Shown here: in pieces, positions 45,565-59,300 of the stretch
Layout: every line of letters starts with the position of its first letter
Numbering within the stretch: position 1 is the first letter of the stretch
NCBI GenBank assembly: GCA_014281115.1
Contig: JACONQ010000002.1
Coordinates: 868,001-932,000, forward strand
DNA length: 64,000 bases
Reading direction: 5' to 3'
Source: Laburnicola sp. R22_1
Taxonomy: Eukaryota > Ascomycota > Dothideomycetes > Pleosporales > Didymosphaeriaceae
The notes under the pieces: model-generated
What the model saw: the letters and a program-made list of their open reading frames with translations, nothing else
Databases searched by the model: none
What the model was told of the DNA's origin: nothing
Program-made: the position numbers and the translations under genes

Positions 45565-46451
45565 AGGCATTTCATGCCTGCATAGGAAGCGAGTGTGATG
45601 GACTCTAAAGCTGCAGAAGGGGCGTTGCTGCTACAGAGAGTTCGCGGCAATGCACCGCCCGCAGATTGCTTGTGCGTTTGGAATGTATATATAGACATGG
45701 ATACTAAACGACTCGCACATATAAGAGAGGCATCGGTGGCCAACCATGTTGACCGGCAGTCTTCAAAATTAGTCTTCGTGCGAGAGAGGCCTTCGAAGGT
45801 AGTGGTCTACCGAATCTTGAGGAACGAGGCTGTAGAGAGACCCTGCTTTTCGGGCAATGCGGGGAAGAGCTGGCGGAACTTGGTCCGTTCGCCATTGGAC
45901 GGTTCGTGCCGACGCGGGCAGGTGCAGCGTGCGTCAGGGCTTTTCCTGCGGCCGGCTGCGGCGATGGACGAGTGAAGGGCGCAGCACTACCATTCACCGG
46001 CGATGGCTTCGCTGTTGTCGGAGCTCGGTGTGGGGGGCCGTCCGCGGGTGGCATCCGTGGTTCAGGCTGTTCAGCAATGTTCACAGGCGACGAGGGCCAG
46101 CGGGCGGCACGTGCCTAGCCCGTTCAGGCCTAGGTTTGGGTTTTGCTTTCATCGCACACGAAATCTACTACCCCTCCATCTTTCCTCGCCTGTTTACCCT
46201 GAGCACAAGCCAAAGGGGGCCAGAAGTCACAAATACCACCTAGGTAGGCCTGCCTGTGGCCCGTTGCAGCTGCACCCACCGTCTCCCCTCGCCAGCCACC
46301 GTTTGGCTTCCGCAGGCGCCCAGCCAGGCCAACATCACCGTGTGGTCGTGCCTGCCCTGTCCACGCCCGTCACCGCCGCGCCCTCACCGCACCGGCCCTC
46401 GAGGTCCTGCCCCCCAGCCACTGGCCTGCACCATCGCAGCACACCACCAGC
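45565..46451. other. Intergenic ski2 to importin gene
   Basis: About 890 bases with no recognisable gene. The last 200 bases are very C-rich (CCCTCACCGCACC type), probably the 5' UTR of the importin gene. Confidence 0.45.
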
Positions 46452-49400
46452 ATGGACGTCGCGGCCCTGCGCGAGCGTGTGAAGAACACGCTGGATGCCA
46501 ATGCCGCCATCCGTCAGCAGGCCGAGCTCGACCTCAAGCATGTAGGTGCCGCTGTCCCAGACCATGCCCCGACCGGCCACTGACAGCTGCAGGCCGAAGA
46601 GCAGCCCGGCTTCACAGACGCGCTCCTCAACGTGCTCGAGAACGAGCAGGAGGCTCCCGTCCGCTTGTCAAGTAAGGACGCACCCCATCCACATCACCAC
46701 TGTCGCTGTGACTAACGCGCCCGCAGCTGCCGTCTACCTCAAGAACCGCGTGTCCAAGGGGTGGTCTCCTGCCGACGAGTTCAGCCAGGCGAAGCCTATA
46801 CCCGAAGAGGAGAAGCAGTCCTTCAAGGACCGCCTTGTGCCTGTCCTCGTCGCCTCGCAGCCGAACGTGCGCGCCCAGCTCATCCCAACGCTACAAAAGA
46901 TCCTCGCCTACGACTTTCCCCTAAAGTGGCCCAATTTCCTCGACATCACAATCCAGCTGCTCAACGCGGGAGATATTGCGTCGGTGTTTGCGGGTGTGCA
47001 GTGCCTGCTGGCGATATGCAAAATCTACCGCTTCAAGTCAGGCGAGAACCGAGCCGACTTTGAGAAAATCGTGGCCGTCTCATTTCCTCAGCTGCTGAAC
47101 TTGGGCACCCAGCTCGCCAATGAGACTAGTCTGGAGGCGGGCGAGATCCTGCGGACGGTGCTGAAAGTCTACAAGCACGCTATCTATGTAAGACGACAGA
47201 ACGTGCCATGCATGCGCTGGATCTAACAAGGCATAGTTCGATCTCCCGGCGTCGTTGCGCGAACAGCCCGTCATGATCGGTTGGTGTACTCTGTTCCTCA
47301 ATGTCGTGAGCAAAGATCCGCCAGAGTGCTCGATGCTCGAAGACACCGACGAGCGAGAAATAAACCACTGGTGGAAAGCGAAGAAATGGTCTTATGCCAA
47401 CCTGAATAGGCTTTACGTTAGGTTTGTTTGAATTCCATACAGAATCTGCCCTCTTGGAGTAGCTAATCATGTACAGGTACGGCAACCCATCGGCCTTGAC
47501 AAAGAACAGCGAGGTGGACTACACCGGAGTTGCCAAATATTTCATTGCCAATTTTGCGCCTGAGATTCTTACGCGATACCTGCAGCAAGTCGAGAAGTGG
47601 GTCGGAAAACAGCTGTGGCTATCCAAAGCCAGCTTGTACTACACCCTCAACTTCCTGGACGAGTGCATTAAACCCAAGTCGATGTGGAGTCTTCTCAAGC
47701 CTCATACTGACAATCTGATCTCACATCTGATATTCCCCGTTCTCTGTCAGACGAATGAGGACATCGAGCTTTTCGAGGACGAGCCGCAAGAATATCTGCA
47801 TCGGAAGCTCAACTTCTATGAAGAGGTTACCTCACCCGACGTTGCCGCAACCAATTTCCTGGTTACCCTCACCAAGAGCCGGAGAAAGCAAACGTTCAGC
47901 GTCCTTAACTTCATCAACGGTATCGTGAACCAATACGAAGCTGCACCGGACAACGAAAAAAATCCACGGGAGAAGGAAGGCGCACTTCGCATGATTGGAA
48001 CACTTCCAGGGGTTCTTCTTTCCAAGAAGAGCCCCATTGCGGACCAGGTGGAGTACTTTTTCGTCCGCCACGTTTTCCCTGAGTTCCGAAGCCCCCATGG
48101 GTTCTTGCGTGCTCGCGCATGCGATACGCTGGAAAAGTTTGAGCAACTCGACTTCAAGGATCCCAACAACCTTATCATTATCTACCGTAATATTCTGGAG
48201 TCGATGGCAGACCCTACCCTGCCAGTCCGAGTTTCCGCCGCTCTGGCACTACAACCTCTCATCCGTCACGACATCATTCGGACCAACATGAAACAAAACA
48301 TTCCTCAGGTCATGCAGCAGTTATTAAAACTGGCAAACGAAGTTGATGTCGATGCTCTCGCGAACGTCATGGAAGACTTCGTCGAAGTTTTTTCCGCAGA
48401 GCTCACACCATTTGCCGTCGCATTGAGCGAACAGCTCCGAGATACATATCTTCGCATAGTGCGTGAATTGCTCTCGCGAAACCAGGAGAAGGGAGATGAT
48501 AATGAGTTCGGGGATTTCCTTGACGAGAAGAGCATTACGGCTCTAGGTGTCCTGCAGACTATCGGTACTCTCATTCTTACCTTAGAGAGCACACCGGATG
48601 TCCTCTTACACCTGGAGACCATACTCATGCCCGTCATCACTATTACACTGGAGAACAAACTCTATGGTAAGCGATACCATCGTATCACCCGTTTTCAGTC
48701 TTATGTTAATTTCTTCAGATCTCTACAACGAAGTGTTCGAGATTATCGATAGCTGCACATTTGCCGCCAGGAGTATCTCTGCGACTATGTGGCAGGCATT
48801 CGAACTGATTCATCGCACATTTAAGGCTGGTGCAGAGCTATATCTCGAAGGTAAACAATCGACAATCGCTCACTAGCGTGATGTACTGACTTAATTAGAT
48901 ATGCTACCTGCCCTGGAGAACTTTGTGAACTATGGCACGGCGACGCTAATACAGAACCGAGCGTACCTAGATGCTATCGTTGACATGGTTCGGACGATAT
49001 TCAAAGACGACAAGGTGGGCGGGGTCGATCGCATCTGTGGTTGCAAACTGGCCGAAATCATCATGCTTAATATGCGTGGCCACGTTGACGATTATGTCCC
49101 CGAGTTCATATCGCTGGCCATGACTGTCCTGATGAACGATGAACCCAAAGTCAAATCCCTCCGGATACACTTGATGGAAGTGGTCATCAACAGCATCTAC
49201 TACAACCCAGTTCTGGCGCTGCATGTGCTTGAGACGAACGGCTGGACGAACAAATTCTTCAGTTTGTGGTTCTCGACCATTGACAATTTTAGTAGGGTAC
49301 ACGACAAAAAGCTCTGTATTTCAGGCATCTGCGCACTCTTGACTCTGAAGGGTCAAGATGTACCGATCAGTGTACAACAAGGTTGGCCACGCCTCCTTCA

Positions 49401-50004
49401 GGGTATTGTTCGGTTGTTCCAGACTCTTCCAGCTGCGTTGAAGAGTAAGTGTCTTTTTAAGATTTGCCAGAGCAAACACTGACGTGTATAGATCGCGAGG
49501 AAGCGAAGAAAGAGGACAACTTTGAATATGCGAATGATTATGATGAAGAAGACGAGGAAGAATGGGGTGACGAGAACGAATGGACCAATGAGCCTGAAGA
49601 GGTGGAGGACGTCAAGGACGAGAGTGCCGCTTATCTCGAATTTCTCAACGAGGAAGCTCAGAAGTTCACTGCCGTTAGCGACGATGATGATGACGAGCTA
49701 GAGGAGGAAAGTCTGCTCGAGACACCACTCGACAAAGTCGAACCCTATAGCATGTTCAAGCATGCGCTTCTCCGTACGATACCTCCACAGAGGATTCAGA
49801 TCGATTTGCTAACAGCGAGTAGGACTTCAGCAAGAACAGCCTGCCCTTTACGAGAACCTCACGAAAAACCTCACTGCCGATGAACAGCAAGTTGTTCAAG
49901 GAGCCGTGCACCAAGCCGATGTTATTGCTCAAGCTGCCGCTCAGGCTGCGGCTGCCGCAACATCAGGAGGTCAATCAAACGGAGCGACGGTGTTGGGTCA
50001 ATAG
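46452..50004 (+). CDS. Importin-beta family karyopherin (importin-7/8; Nmd5/Sxm1-like)
   Basis: Ran-dependent nuclear import receptor built of HEAT repeats. Nine exons (46452-46541, 46593-46671, 46727-47187, 47237-47421, 47477-48666, 48719-48850, 48899-49444, 49492-49773, 49823-50004) give 1048 residues. The N-terminal importin-beta domain reads LRERVKNTLDANAAIRQQAE to AVYLKNRVSKGW across two small introns. Diagnostic mid-regions are INHWWKAKKWSYANLNRLY, FLDECIKPKSMWSLLKPH and LGVLQTIGTLILTLE. A strongly acidic block (DEEDEEEWGDENEWTNEPEEVEDVKDE) precedes the C terminus, as in importin-7. The extreme C terminus is Ala/Gln-rich. Whether it corresponds to yeast Nmd5 or Sxm1 cannot be settled by eye. 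Confidence 0.93.
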
Positions 50005-50893
50005 TCTTGTGTCCCTCGTAACGCTGTGAGGTGTATGAACCTTCCACAGTACAAATAACCACTCAGATGTTCGTTTTGGATTCCCCTATGTTGCTTCCTG
50101 TTTAGCGAGCATTCTGGCACGATTTCCTTATAAGCGCACCGGCGTTTAGTCAAAGCGATTACAGCTCGGCGGTTAGCTTTGTTTGGACGGCGTATTCTGC
50201 GCGGATCGATAGTATGCACAACACGATCGAAAGATGGAAAATGCATGCTAGGACTACCCAGAGTGGGATAACTATGAAGGTACAGATGACTGTGGGCGAC
50301 CATGGGACAAAGACTACTTTGTCATGGAAAGAGACGGATTTTGGTGAGACAGTTCGAGGTACGGAGAGATGGACGCATTCCCAAGAATTACAGTAGATAG
50401 CATTCCTGAGCAGCATTATCGCGAATGAGAGACCCAAGTTAGCTTCATTGACAATGGTTTGTCGTGTGGATATCGAACCGTGATAGGGGGGGGTATCTTA
50501 CGGTCCGGGCGGAATGAGCCACTACATGGATTTTGGTGTGGATGTTGTCACTGTTATCGATAAGCGAATGGAGCTTGAGCCCTGTTTGAGCAAGCGCGAT
50601 CCACGTCCAGGCCAGGCGCGGCGATGACGCCGACGCCCGACCTCAAACTCCGCGCAACGTGTTGATCAAAGTGGGCAGCAAAAGCAATTCTAAGATCCTG
50701 CGCGCGGACAGCCCTGGCCAGTCTATCCTACCGAGATCTCAACATCCCTTCTACATCCCTTCTCGCTTCCCGCCTCTGGAATATTCCCTTTTTCGATTCG
50801 ATTGTCCGCGCGCAACCATTGTTGAACGAATCGCAGCTGGTGTCCACGGCTTGCCATGTCACGACCGACCGTCTCCAAAGCGAAAAGTATACC
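50005..50893. other. Intergenic importin gene to sec12
   Basis: About 890 bases. No recognisable gene. A run of G (near 50486-50493) and C/T-rich bases before the sec12 start are the only notable features. Confidence 0.45.
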
Positions 50894-52929
50894 ATGGCTC
50901 CGCCACCTTTGTTAATGGAGCATGCACTGACAGCCCTAGCTTCATATCCGCTTTTCGCTGCTACCTTTGCTACTAGCAAGCCTTCGTATCTTGTCGTCGG
51001 CGGAGGAGGCGGCGCTGGCCGTCATGGCATCAAGAACAAGATCTCAGGTGAGTCGCACTAGGTATTGCGACCGGGTGTGGGCTGAGGGGCTGTAGTTTTT
51101 GACTTCGGCTCGAGAGCGCCGAATGTTGAGGTTTGCGACGAGATCGATGCCTCAGAACACGATTCGGTGACGTGTTTGGCGAACCTAGGGACGAAGGAGG
51201 GGGTTATACTTTACGCTGGAATCAACGATAGCCAAGAAGACCGCCTGAAAGGCAAGAACGAGCACCTGAAATCCTTCGAGGTCCGCTTCCCACCGAGCGC
51301 AGGACGATCGACCAGTGCGCAGTCGGACACGGACAATACGCCCCAAGCCGACATCTCCTATTTGAGCCAGGCCGCGCTCTTCACGCCACCAGCGAGTGCG
51401 AGTGCGAAGCAGGAGGGATACCAGCGTATCGTGCGGCTGTCACCACCACAACGGACCTCGGCGGGGACGCCCAACAGGCGCATAGGAGCTGTTGCTTCTA
51501 GCCTCGCCGGCGACGAGAACGAGATCGTTATCTTCAGTGCCACCTCAAATAAACCGGATAGCTCTAAAGATGTAATACAACGAATAGCATTGCACAAGGG
51601 ACAGGAGGCAAATGATATGGATATTTTAGACCAAGGCGAGGGGGGATTTCGGGTCACATACTGCCTTGACAACGATGTCTACGTTCAAAACATACGCTAC
51701 GACTTCAAAAAGGGGAAGGTTCTAGGTAAGGGTGACGCTGATCGGAAGAAGCTGTATACTCTTCCCTTTCCAGACGTCGCTCACAGGAAGGGCCGGTCCA
51801 AAATCAGGTGCATACGATGGTTGTCGCCGTCACATATCTTGCTCCTTGCAAACAAACCTAGCCGGTCGGGTGCCGAGCTCCTTGTTCTTAGGCTGTACGA
51901 AGAAGGTCCTGGGTCTATCATTATGCGGAAGTCACTTTCACGGCACGTGCAGGCGGCCGTGGACATGGACGTTGCGCTGCTGGATTCCGACTCCAATGGC
52001 GCGTGTCAGATCGTGGTCGCGGTGGCTGCGATCGATGTTTCCCTTACCGTTCTGACAATAGACTACCACGGACACTCGCGCAATTCGTTAAGTCACTTCA
52101 GCTCGTTTGCGACGTACTACAATGTAAGCCCTCGACAAATCTATGGCATGAGTGTATGCTGATATGCTAGGTCCATGAATTGCAAATGACTAAGGTTGTC
52201 TTTTCGCCCTTCTTCAAGCCCGACTCCGGTACAGGAAACAAGCCAGGACCACAGTACTTGCGCCTAGCAAGTACTTCTTTGGGCAATTCCATCGATGTGG
52301 AGACTTTTGAGTTGCACTCTATCTCGAAGACACGGCAATCACGCTATGTGATGCAGAGCGCGAGGTCAAAAGCATTGGTCGACACGGCAAAATACATTGT
52401 CATGGCCATGATAGTGGCAGCGATCGCTCTTATGCTGCAAGGCTTCCTCGACCCTGAGGGTAGCCTCACTAGGCACTGGGTACCTGAGAGTCTGCAGGGT
52501 GCAGCGAGCCGCATAAAACCTCCTGGGGCCGTCGTAGAAGACGCTCGTAGTGCCGTCAAACTCAACGACGCCAACACGCCTGCCGCACAAGCAACGCAGC
52601 GTCTGCGCGACCTCCTGCACCTACACGGTAATGCGCACGCGGAGTCGACACCGTCTGCGCAGCAAAAGGCCGTTGTTGTTCACCATGAGCCGGGGACAGA
52701 TGGTGCCTTGAGCACTGACGTTCATGAAGGCGAGCACGATGTGGTGAAGAAGTACACCGAGGCCAAGCGGTGGGAGGAGCTGTCGCAGCACGAGCAGAAG
52801 TGGTGGAAGGAGAAGCTGATGGGCGCGGGGATGTGGTCCATAGAAGAAGGCGAGGCCATCCTGAAGGGCATTTTCTTCAGCCAAGCCGCTGCGGTGGTGG
52901 GGAGAGTGGCTGCGGGGGTCATTGGGTAG
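50894..52929 (+). CDS. sec12: Sec12, guanine nucleotide exchange factor for Sar1
   Basis: ER membrane protein that loads Sar1 with GTP to start COPII vesicle budding. Exons 50894-51047, 51096-52123 and 52171-52929 give 646 residues. The N-terminal seven-bladed WD40-type cytosolic domain carries the K-loop signature SYLVVGGGGGAGRHGIKNKI near residues 30-50, split by intron 1. Blades continue to FSPFFKPD. A single membrane helix (about 465-487, YIVMAMIVAAIALMLQGFL) anchors it, with a luminal tail of about 160 residues. No HDEL-type signal is at the C terminus, so ER residence would depend on Rer1 retrieval, and rer1 lies in the same window. The luminal tail is poorly conserved in this family. 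Confidence 0.92.
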
Positions 52930-53361
52930 GTCCCAGACGCGTGGCGCTGTGTGTTCCCCGTCTGCTGTGCGGGCATTGCATGTGTCCCAGCAGGAGTGGT
53001 TCACCTTGGAGGTCCTTCCTGGGAGTGGTATACCACAGGGTGTATTTCTATCAAATGTAGCGTCGTTCTCAGACGTACTCGTGCAGCTGCCATCAGGACT
53101 CCGTGCTGGCAGTGGCCGCCCGCCGCGAAGCCGTCCCCATCAGGCAAGCGGTGAGTTAAGCTGCGGCCTGTGCGCGCCCTAGCTGGCGGCGCACCGCTCC
53201 ACTGCTGGTGCTCGTGATGTTGAGCCGCAAGACAAGTCCAGCAACTTTTGTTTATCCTCCCGCTCCCCCTTGCCCTCCCTGCTCCCCGCCGCGCTTCCAG
53301 CTTTTCATGGAAGTCGCAACCACTCTCTCTACAGCTGCCGCGCCACCGAGGTGAAGTCGAC
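52930..53361. promoter_or_regulatory. Intergenic, tor promoter and 5' UTR
   Basis: 432 bases between sec12 and tor. The last 150 bases before the start are C/T-rich (CCCGCTCCCCCTTGCCCTCCC type), typical of fungal promoters and leaders. Confidence 0.5.
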
Positions 53362-56300
53362 ATGGCCATGCCGCCGCAGCAGCAGCCACTTCCGTTGGCG
53401 TCCACGCTGGACCGCATCGTGCAGGAGTTGCGCTCCAAGTGAGAGGCTACGTGCCTGGCAGGCCATCGGCCCGGCTGACCGAAGCACAGAAATGACGACA
53501 ACCGCCAGAAGGCCGCGCACATGGTGCGTCAGACCGTCGAGAATGCCCACCGAGGTGAGTCCACACGCAGCATGCCCCTCGTAGACATGTAGCAACTCAC
53601 GGCACGTAGAACTCGCACCGCAGACCTTCCAGCACTTCTACAATGACGTGAACATGCGCATCTCCCAGCTCATCGTAGCGGGCAGCGACTCCAGCGAACG
53701 CATCGGCGGAATCTATGCGCTCAACTCCCTCATCGACTTCCGTGGCGACGATGCCGGCCAGAAAACTACGCGATTCGCGAGCTATCTTCGGAGCGTCATG
53801 CGCGGTACCGACAACACGTCCATGGTGGTGGCCGCAAAGGCACTCGGACGACTGGCAAAACCAGGCGGTACGCTCACGGCCGAACTGGTCGAGGCCGAGG
53901 TCAAAGTAGCGCTGGAGTGGCTACAAATGGAGCGCTCTGAGAGCCGTCGCTTCGCCGCCGTGCTCATTCTGCGCGAATTGGCCAAGAACTCGCCCACGCT
54001 GATGTACCAATGGATTGCCCAGATCTTCGAGGTCATCTGGGTCGCCCTCCGAGACCCAAAGGTGCTCATCAGGGAGTCTGCCGCCGAGGCCATCAGTGCT
54101 TGCTTCGAGATTATCTCTCCGAGAGATTCGCAAATGCGCCAGCTGTGGTTTGGCAGGGTGTACGACGAGATCTTGAAGGGCTTCAGCTTGAATACAAACG
54201 AGGCTATACATGGATCGCTACTCACTATGAAGGAACTGCTGGATAAGAGTGCCATGTTCATGAACGATCAAAAGTACAAAGAGACGGTTGAGACGGTACT
54301 GAAATACAGGGAACATCGCGATGCGCTGGTTCGACGAGAAGTTGTCCTTATCATTCCTATCCTCGCCAGCTATTCGCCGACCGAGTTCGCGGCCAAGTAT
54401 CTGCATCAGTGCATGCTACACCTTCAAGGTCTCATCAGGAAGGACCGGGACAGAGACAAGGCTTTCATGGCCATTGGACAGATTGCGAACGCCGTGGGCG
54501 TTGCAATTGCTCCGTATCTCGACGGTATCCTCGGGTTCATCCAGGACGGACTCACTGCCAAAGCACGCAACAAAGCCGTCAACGAGGCTCCGATATTCCA
54601 GTGTCTTAGTATGATTGCTGCCGCTGTTGGACAAGCGCTAAGCAAGAACGTGGAGCGCCTTCTCGATCCCATATTCTCGTGCGGTCTCAGTGACTCTCTA
54701 TTCCAAGCCCTCGTCGACATGGCGCACTACGTACCACCTTGCCGACCAATCATTCAAGAAAAACTTTTGGATCTTCTCAGCCAGATCTTGGCAGGTCGTC
54801 ACTACTTGCCGCTAGGTAGCCCCTACCAGGTATCTCAACCACCGCAGATATGGACTCGCGACCACAAGGACCCTCAGACCATCGTTCAGCGAGAAGCAGA
54901 GATTGCCCTAGCTCTTCACACGCTTGGCAGCTTCGATTTCACCGGCCATGTTCTGAACGAGTTCGTGCGCGATGTTGCAATTCGATATGTCGAAGCGGAT
55001 AGTCCTGAGATCCGCAAGCGTGCCGCTCTGACATGCTGTCAGCTCTTCGTCAAGGATCCCATTGTACATCAAACGAGCGTTCAGGCCACGAAAGTGGTCG
55101 GCGACATCATCGAAAAGTTGCTCACAGTTGGTGTGGGTGACATTGATCCTGAAATTCGGTGGGAGGTACTGGTGGCACTCGATGCTCGCTTTGACCGACA
55201 TCTCGGCAAGGCGGATAACATTCGAACTCTGTTCTTGGCTCTCAACGATGAGGTTTTTGCTATTCGAGAAGCCGCCATGACTATTATTGGACGTCTTACA
55301 GTCATTAATCCGGCTTATGTTTTCCCATCCTTACGCAAGGTCCTGCTCCAGCTCTTGACTGAAGTCAACTACTCAAATAGCCCACGGAGCAAAGAAGAGA
55401 GCGCCAAGTTGATTAGTAACCTCGTGGGAGCTGCGGACCATCTGATCAAGCCTCTTGTGGATCCCATCGTTGCTGTACTTCTACCCAAGGCCAAAGATCC
55501 GAATCCGGAAGTCGCCTCAACGACGCTCAAGGCTATCGGTGATTTGGCCATAGTTGGAGGCGAGAGCATGTCGAAGTATATTCCCGATCTCATGCCGATC
55601 ATTCTAGAGTTCATGCAGGACCTGGCTTCAGATTCGAAGCGTTTCGCATCGCTGCGCGCACTTGGACAGCTTGCCACAAATGTGGGTTACGTCATGGAAC
55701 CATACCGGGACTACCCCGAGCTGATGAATATCCTGATGAACATTGTCAAAAGCGAGCCTGAAGGCGAACTTCGACGCGAAACTGTTAAGCTCATGGGCAC
55801 CATCGGAGCACTAGATCCGGACGAGTACCAGAAGATCATGGAGCAGTCTCCAGACCGGCACCTCATCATTGAGGCTCAAGCTGTTACCGACGTCTCGCTG
55901 ATCATGCAAGGCATCACACCTTCCAATGAAGAATACTACCCAACCATCGTGATCAATACTCTCATGGGGCTTTTGAAGGACACGTCGTTAGCACAATTTC
56001 ACTCTTCGGTTGTGGATGCTGTCATGAACATTTACGCTACGATGGGCCTCAAATGTGTGCCTTTCCTCAGTCAGGTTGTTCCTGGCTTCTTGCAGGTCAT
56101 CCGTGCTGCACCTACTGGCCGTACCGAGGGTTATTTTAATCAACTCAGTCAACTTGTCCGTATCGTCCGACAGCACATCCGGCCGTACTTGCCCGCCATT
56201 CTTTCTACGATCCAAGATTTCTGGGGCAGCAGCACCCAGTTGCAAGCAACGATCCTGTCGCTCATCGAGTCAATTGCCCGGTCGCTCGAGGGAGAATTCA

Positions 56301-59300
56301 AAATCTATCTCGCAGATGTGCTACCCCTAATGCTGGGAGTGATGGAAGCCGATCAGACCACTCAGCGCGTGCCTTCCACTAGGGTCCTACACGCATTCCT
56401 CATTTTCGGTTCCAGCGCAGAAGAGTATATGCATCTTATTGTTCCCATGATGGTCAATATGTTCGACAAACCGGGCCAGCCTGTGTTTCTTCGCAAGTTG
56501 GCTATGGAAACATTGGGCCGCCTGTCAAAGCAAGTCAATCTTTCGGAATTTTCGGCACGCATTGTTCAACCCATATGTCGTGTGCTTGCCGGAAGCGATC
56601 ATTCTCTCAAGCAGACTGCACTCGAAACGCTGTGCGCTCTCATCTTCCAGCTCGGCCCTGATTATGTACATTTCGTGCCGACAGTCAACAAGATACTCGT
56701 CACTCACAAAGTTCCACACGAAAATTACGGACGCATCGTCTCCAAACTCCAAAAGGGTGAGCCGTTGCCCCAAGATCTCAGTCCAGATGAACGGTACGGA
56801 GAAGACGACGAGGACATAAATCCTGCTGAGATACAGACAAAAAAGTTGGCAGTGAATCAACAGCATCTGAAACAAGCTTGGGAAGCTTCATCGAAGACCA
56901 CTAGGGAAGATTGGGTTGAGTGGATGCGACGATTCAGCGTTGAGTTGCTTCGAGAGTCTCCCCAACAAGCTTTGCGAGCTTGCACGCCGCTAGCAAGTGT
57001 CTACAATCCGATTGCAAGGAGTCTATTCAACTCGGCATTCGTATCCTGCTGGACTGAATTGTACGACCAGTATCAAGAGGAGCTTGTGAGATCTATCGAG
57101 ACGGCTCTCACATCACCCAATATCCCACCTGAGATCCTTCAGACTCTCCTTAACTTGGCGGAATTCATGGAGCACGACGACAAGGCACTTCCCATCGATG
57201 TCCGCGTCCTCGGCATGTACGCCGGCAAATGCCACGCTTTCGCGAAAGCCCTCCACTACAAAGAGCTTGAGTTTAATGCTGAGCAAAATGCTAGCGCAGT
57301 CGAAGCGCTGATCAGTATCAACAACCAACTTCAACAGACTGACGCTGCATTTGGTATCCTACGTAAGGCGCAAGGGTATCAAGACGTTGAGTTGAAGGAG
57401 ACGTGGTTTGAGAAGCTTCAGAAATGGGAGGAAGCTCTTGATTCATATCAGCGCCGTGAACGACAAGAGCCGGACTCTTTTGAGATCACCATGGGCAAGA
57501 TGCGCTGCTTACATGCACTTGGAGAGTGGGACCTTCTCTCAAGCCTGTCCAAGGAGAAATGGGCGAATGCTTCGCAAGAGTACCGAAAAGCGATAGCTCC
57601 GCTTGCTGCTGCAGCTGCATGGGGTCTGGGCAAGTTTGCAGACATGGACTCGTATCTCACCGTCATGAAAGAACAGTCTCCCGACCGAGCCTTCTTTGCA
57701 TCCATTGTCAACATCCACAATAACCGATTCGAAATTGCCACGGAAGAAATTGCCAAGGCACGGAGAGGTCTCGATACTGAGTTGAGCTCGCTGCTCGGCG
57801 AGTCTTACCAGCGCGCCTATCTTCCGATGATTCGTGTGCAGATGTTGGCTGAGCTTGAAGAAATTATGCAATACAAGCAGAACGACGGCAACCTAGAGAG
57901 ACAAGCTAGCATGCGCAGGACCTGGATGAAGCGTCTCAAGGGTCTACAACCCAACCCAGAAGTCTGGCAGCGCATGATGAAGGTCCGACAGCTTGTTATC
58001 ACCCCCCAGCAGAGTCTTGACATGTGGATCAAGTACACCAACCTTTGCCGAAAGAACGAGCGTCACGGGCTTGCCGAAAAGGGATTGCAGAAATTGCTGG
58101 ATATCGATAACGGCGATGTCTTTGCGTGCGTGCGTGAAAACGTTAACAAGATTCCTTATCCTGTATCGTACGCCGCTTTCAAGTTCATGTGGGCTACGCC
58201 AAACCACCAGCGGGAGGCGCTTGAGTCACTGAAAGAATTCACTTCGCGATTGTCGGAAGACGTTACTATGAGGGCGAGAGCTACTCAAAATGGTTCAATG
58301 ACACTGAATGGCATGAATGGCATGAACGGTATGACTAACGGACATGCCATCAGTCCGATAAATCCTTTCGCGGCTGCAAATGGCGTGAACGGCGTTAACG
58401 GCTTGAATGGTTCCAGCATGATGAACAACTCAAGCATGTATGGTTCCCCGTCTGACTTACTTGAGTGTCAGCGACTGCTTGCCAAATGTTATCACAAGGT
58501 GGGAGAATGGCAGTCGCAACTGCACAATGGAGAATGGGAACACGACCAGGTCCACGAGATCCTGTCAGCCTATTCTGCGGCAACTCGTTATAACAAGGAC
58601 TGGTACAAGGCCTGGCACTCATGGGCCCTGGCCAACTTCGAAGTGGTCAACTCGATAACATCGCAAGCCGACCGCGAGTCCACAGAACTACCGCCTAGCG
58701 TCGTTCACGAGCACATCATTCCTGCCATCACAGGCTTCTTCAAGTCCATCGCCTTGTCATCGTCGAGCTCGCTTCAGGACACTCTACGTCTTCTCACCCT
58801 CTGGTTCAGCCATGGTGGCATCGCTGATGTCAACCGCACTGTGTCCGACGGTACTAAACAAGTACCTATCGACACATGGCTCGAAGTCATTCCTCAACTC
58901 CTAGCACGCATCAATCAACCAAACCCCATGATTAGATCATCGATCCATCAGTTGCTTAGCGAAGTTGGCAAGGCGCATCCACAGGCCTTGGTGTTCCCCT
59001 TAACTGTGTCTATGAAGTCCGATGTTTCTAGACGACAGAGATCTGCTAAGGAGCTTATGGAGGCTATGCGTGAACACTCGCCACGGCTGGTTGAACAAGC
59101 TGATCTTGTCAGCAACGAGCTTATTCGCATCGCTGTACTCTGGCACGAGCAGTGGCACGAGGGCCTCGAGGAGGCGTCAAGGTTATACTTTGGTGATCAC
59201 AATATCGATGGCATGTTTGCGACACTCGCGCCGCTACATGCTATGATCGATCGAGGTCCGGAGACACTACGTGAGATCTCGTTTATTCAGTCATTCGGAC

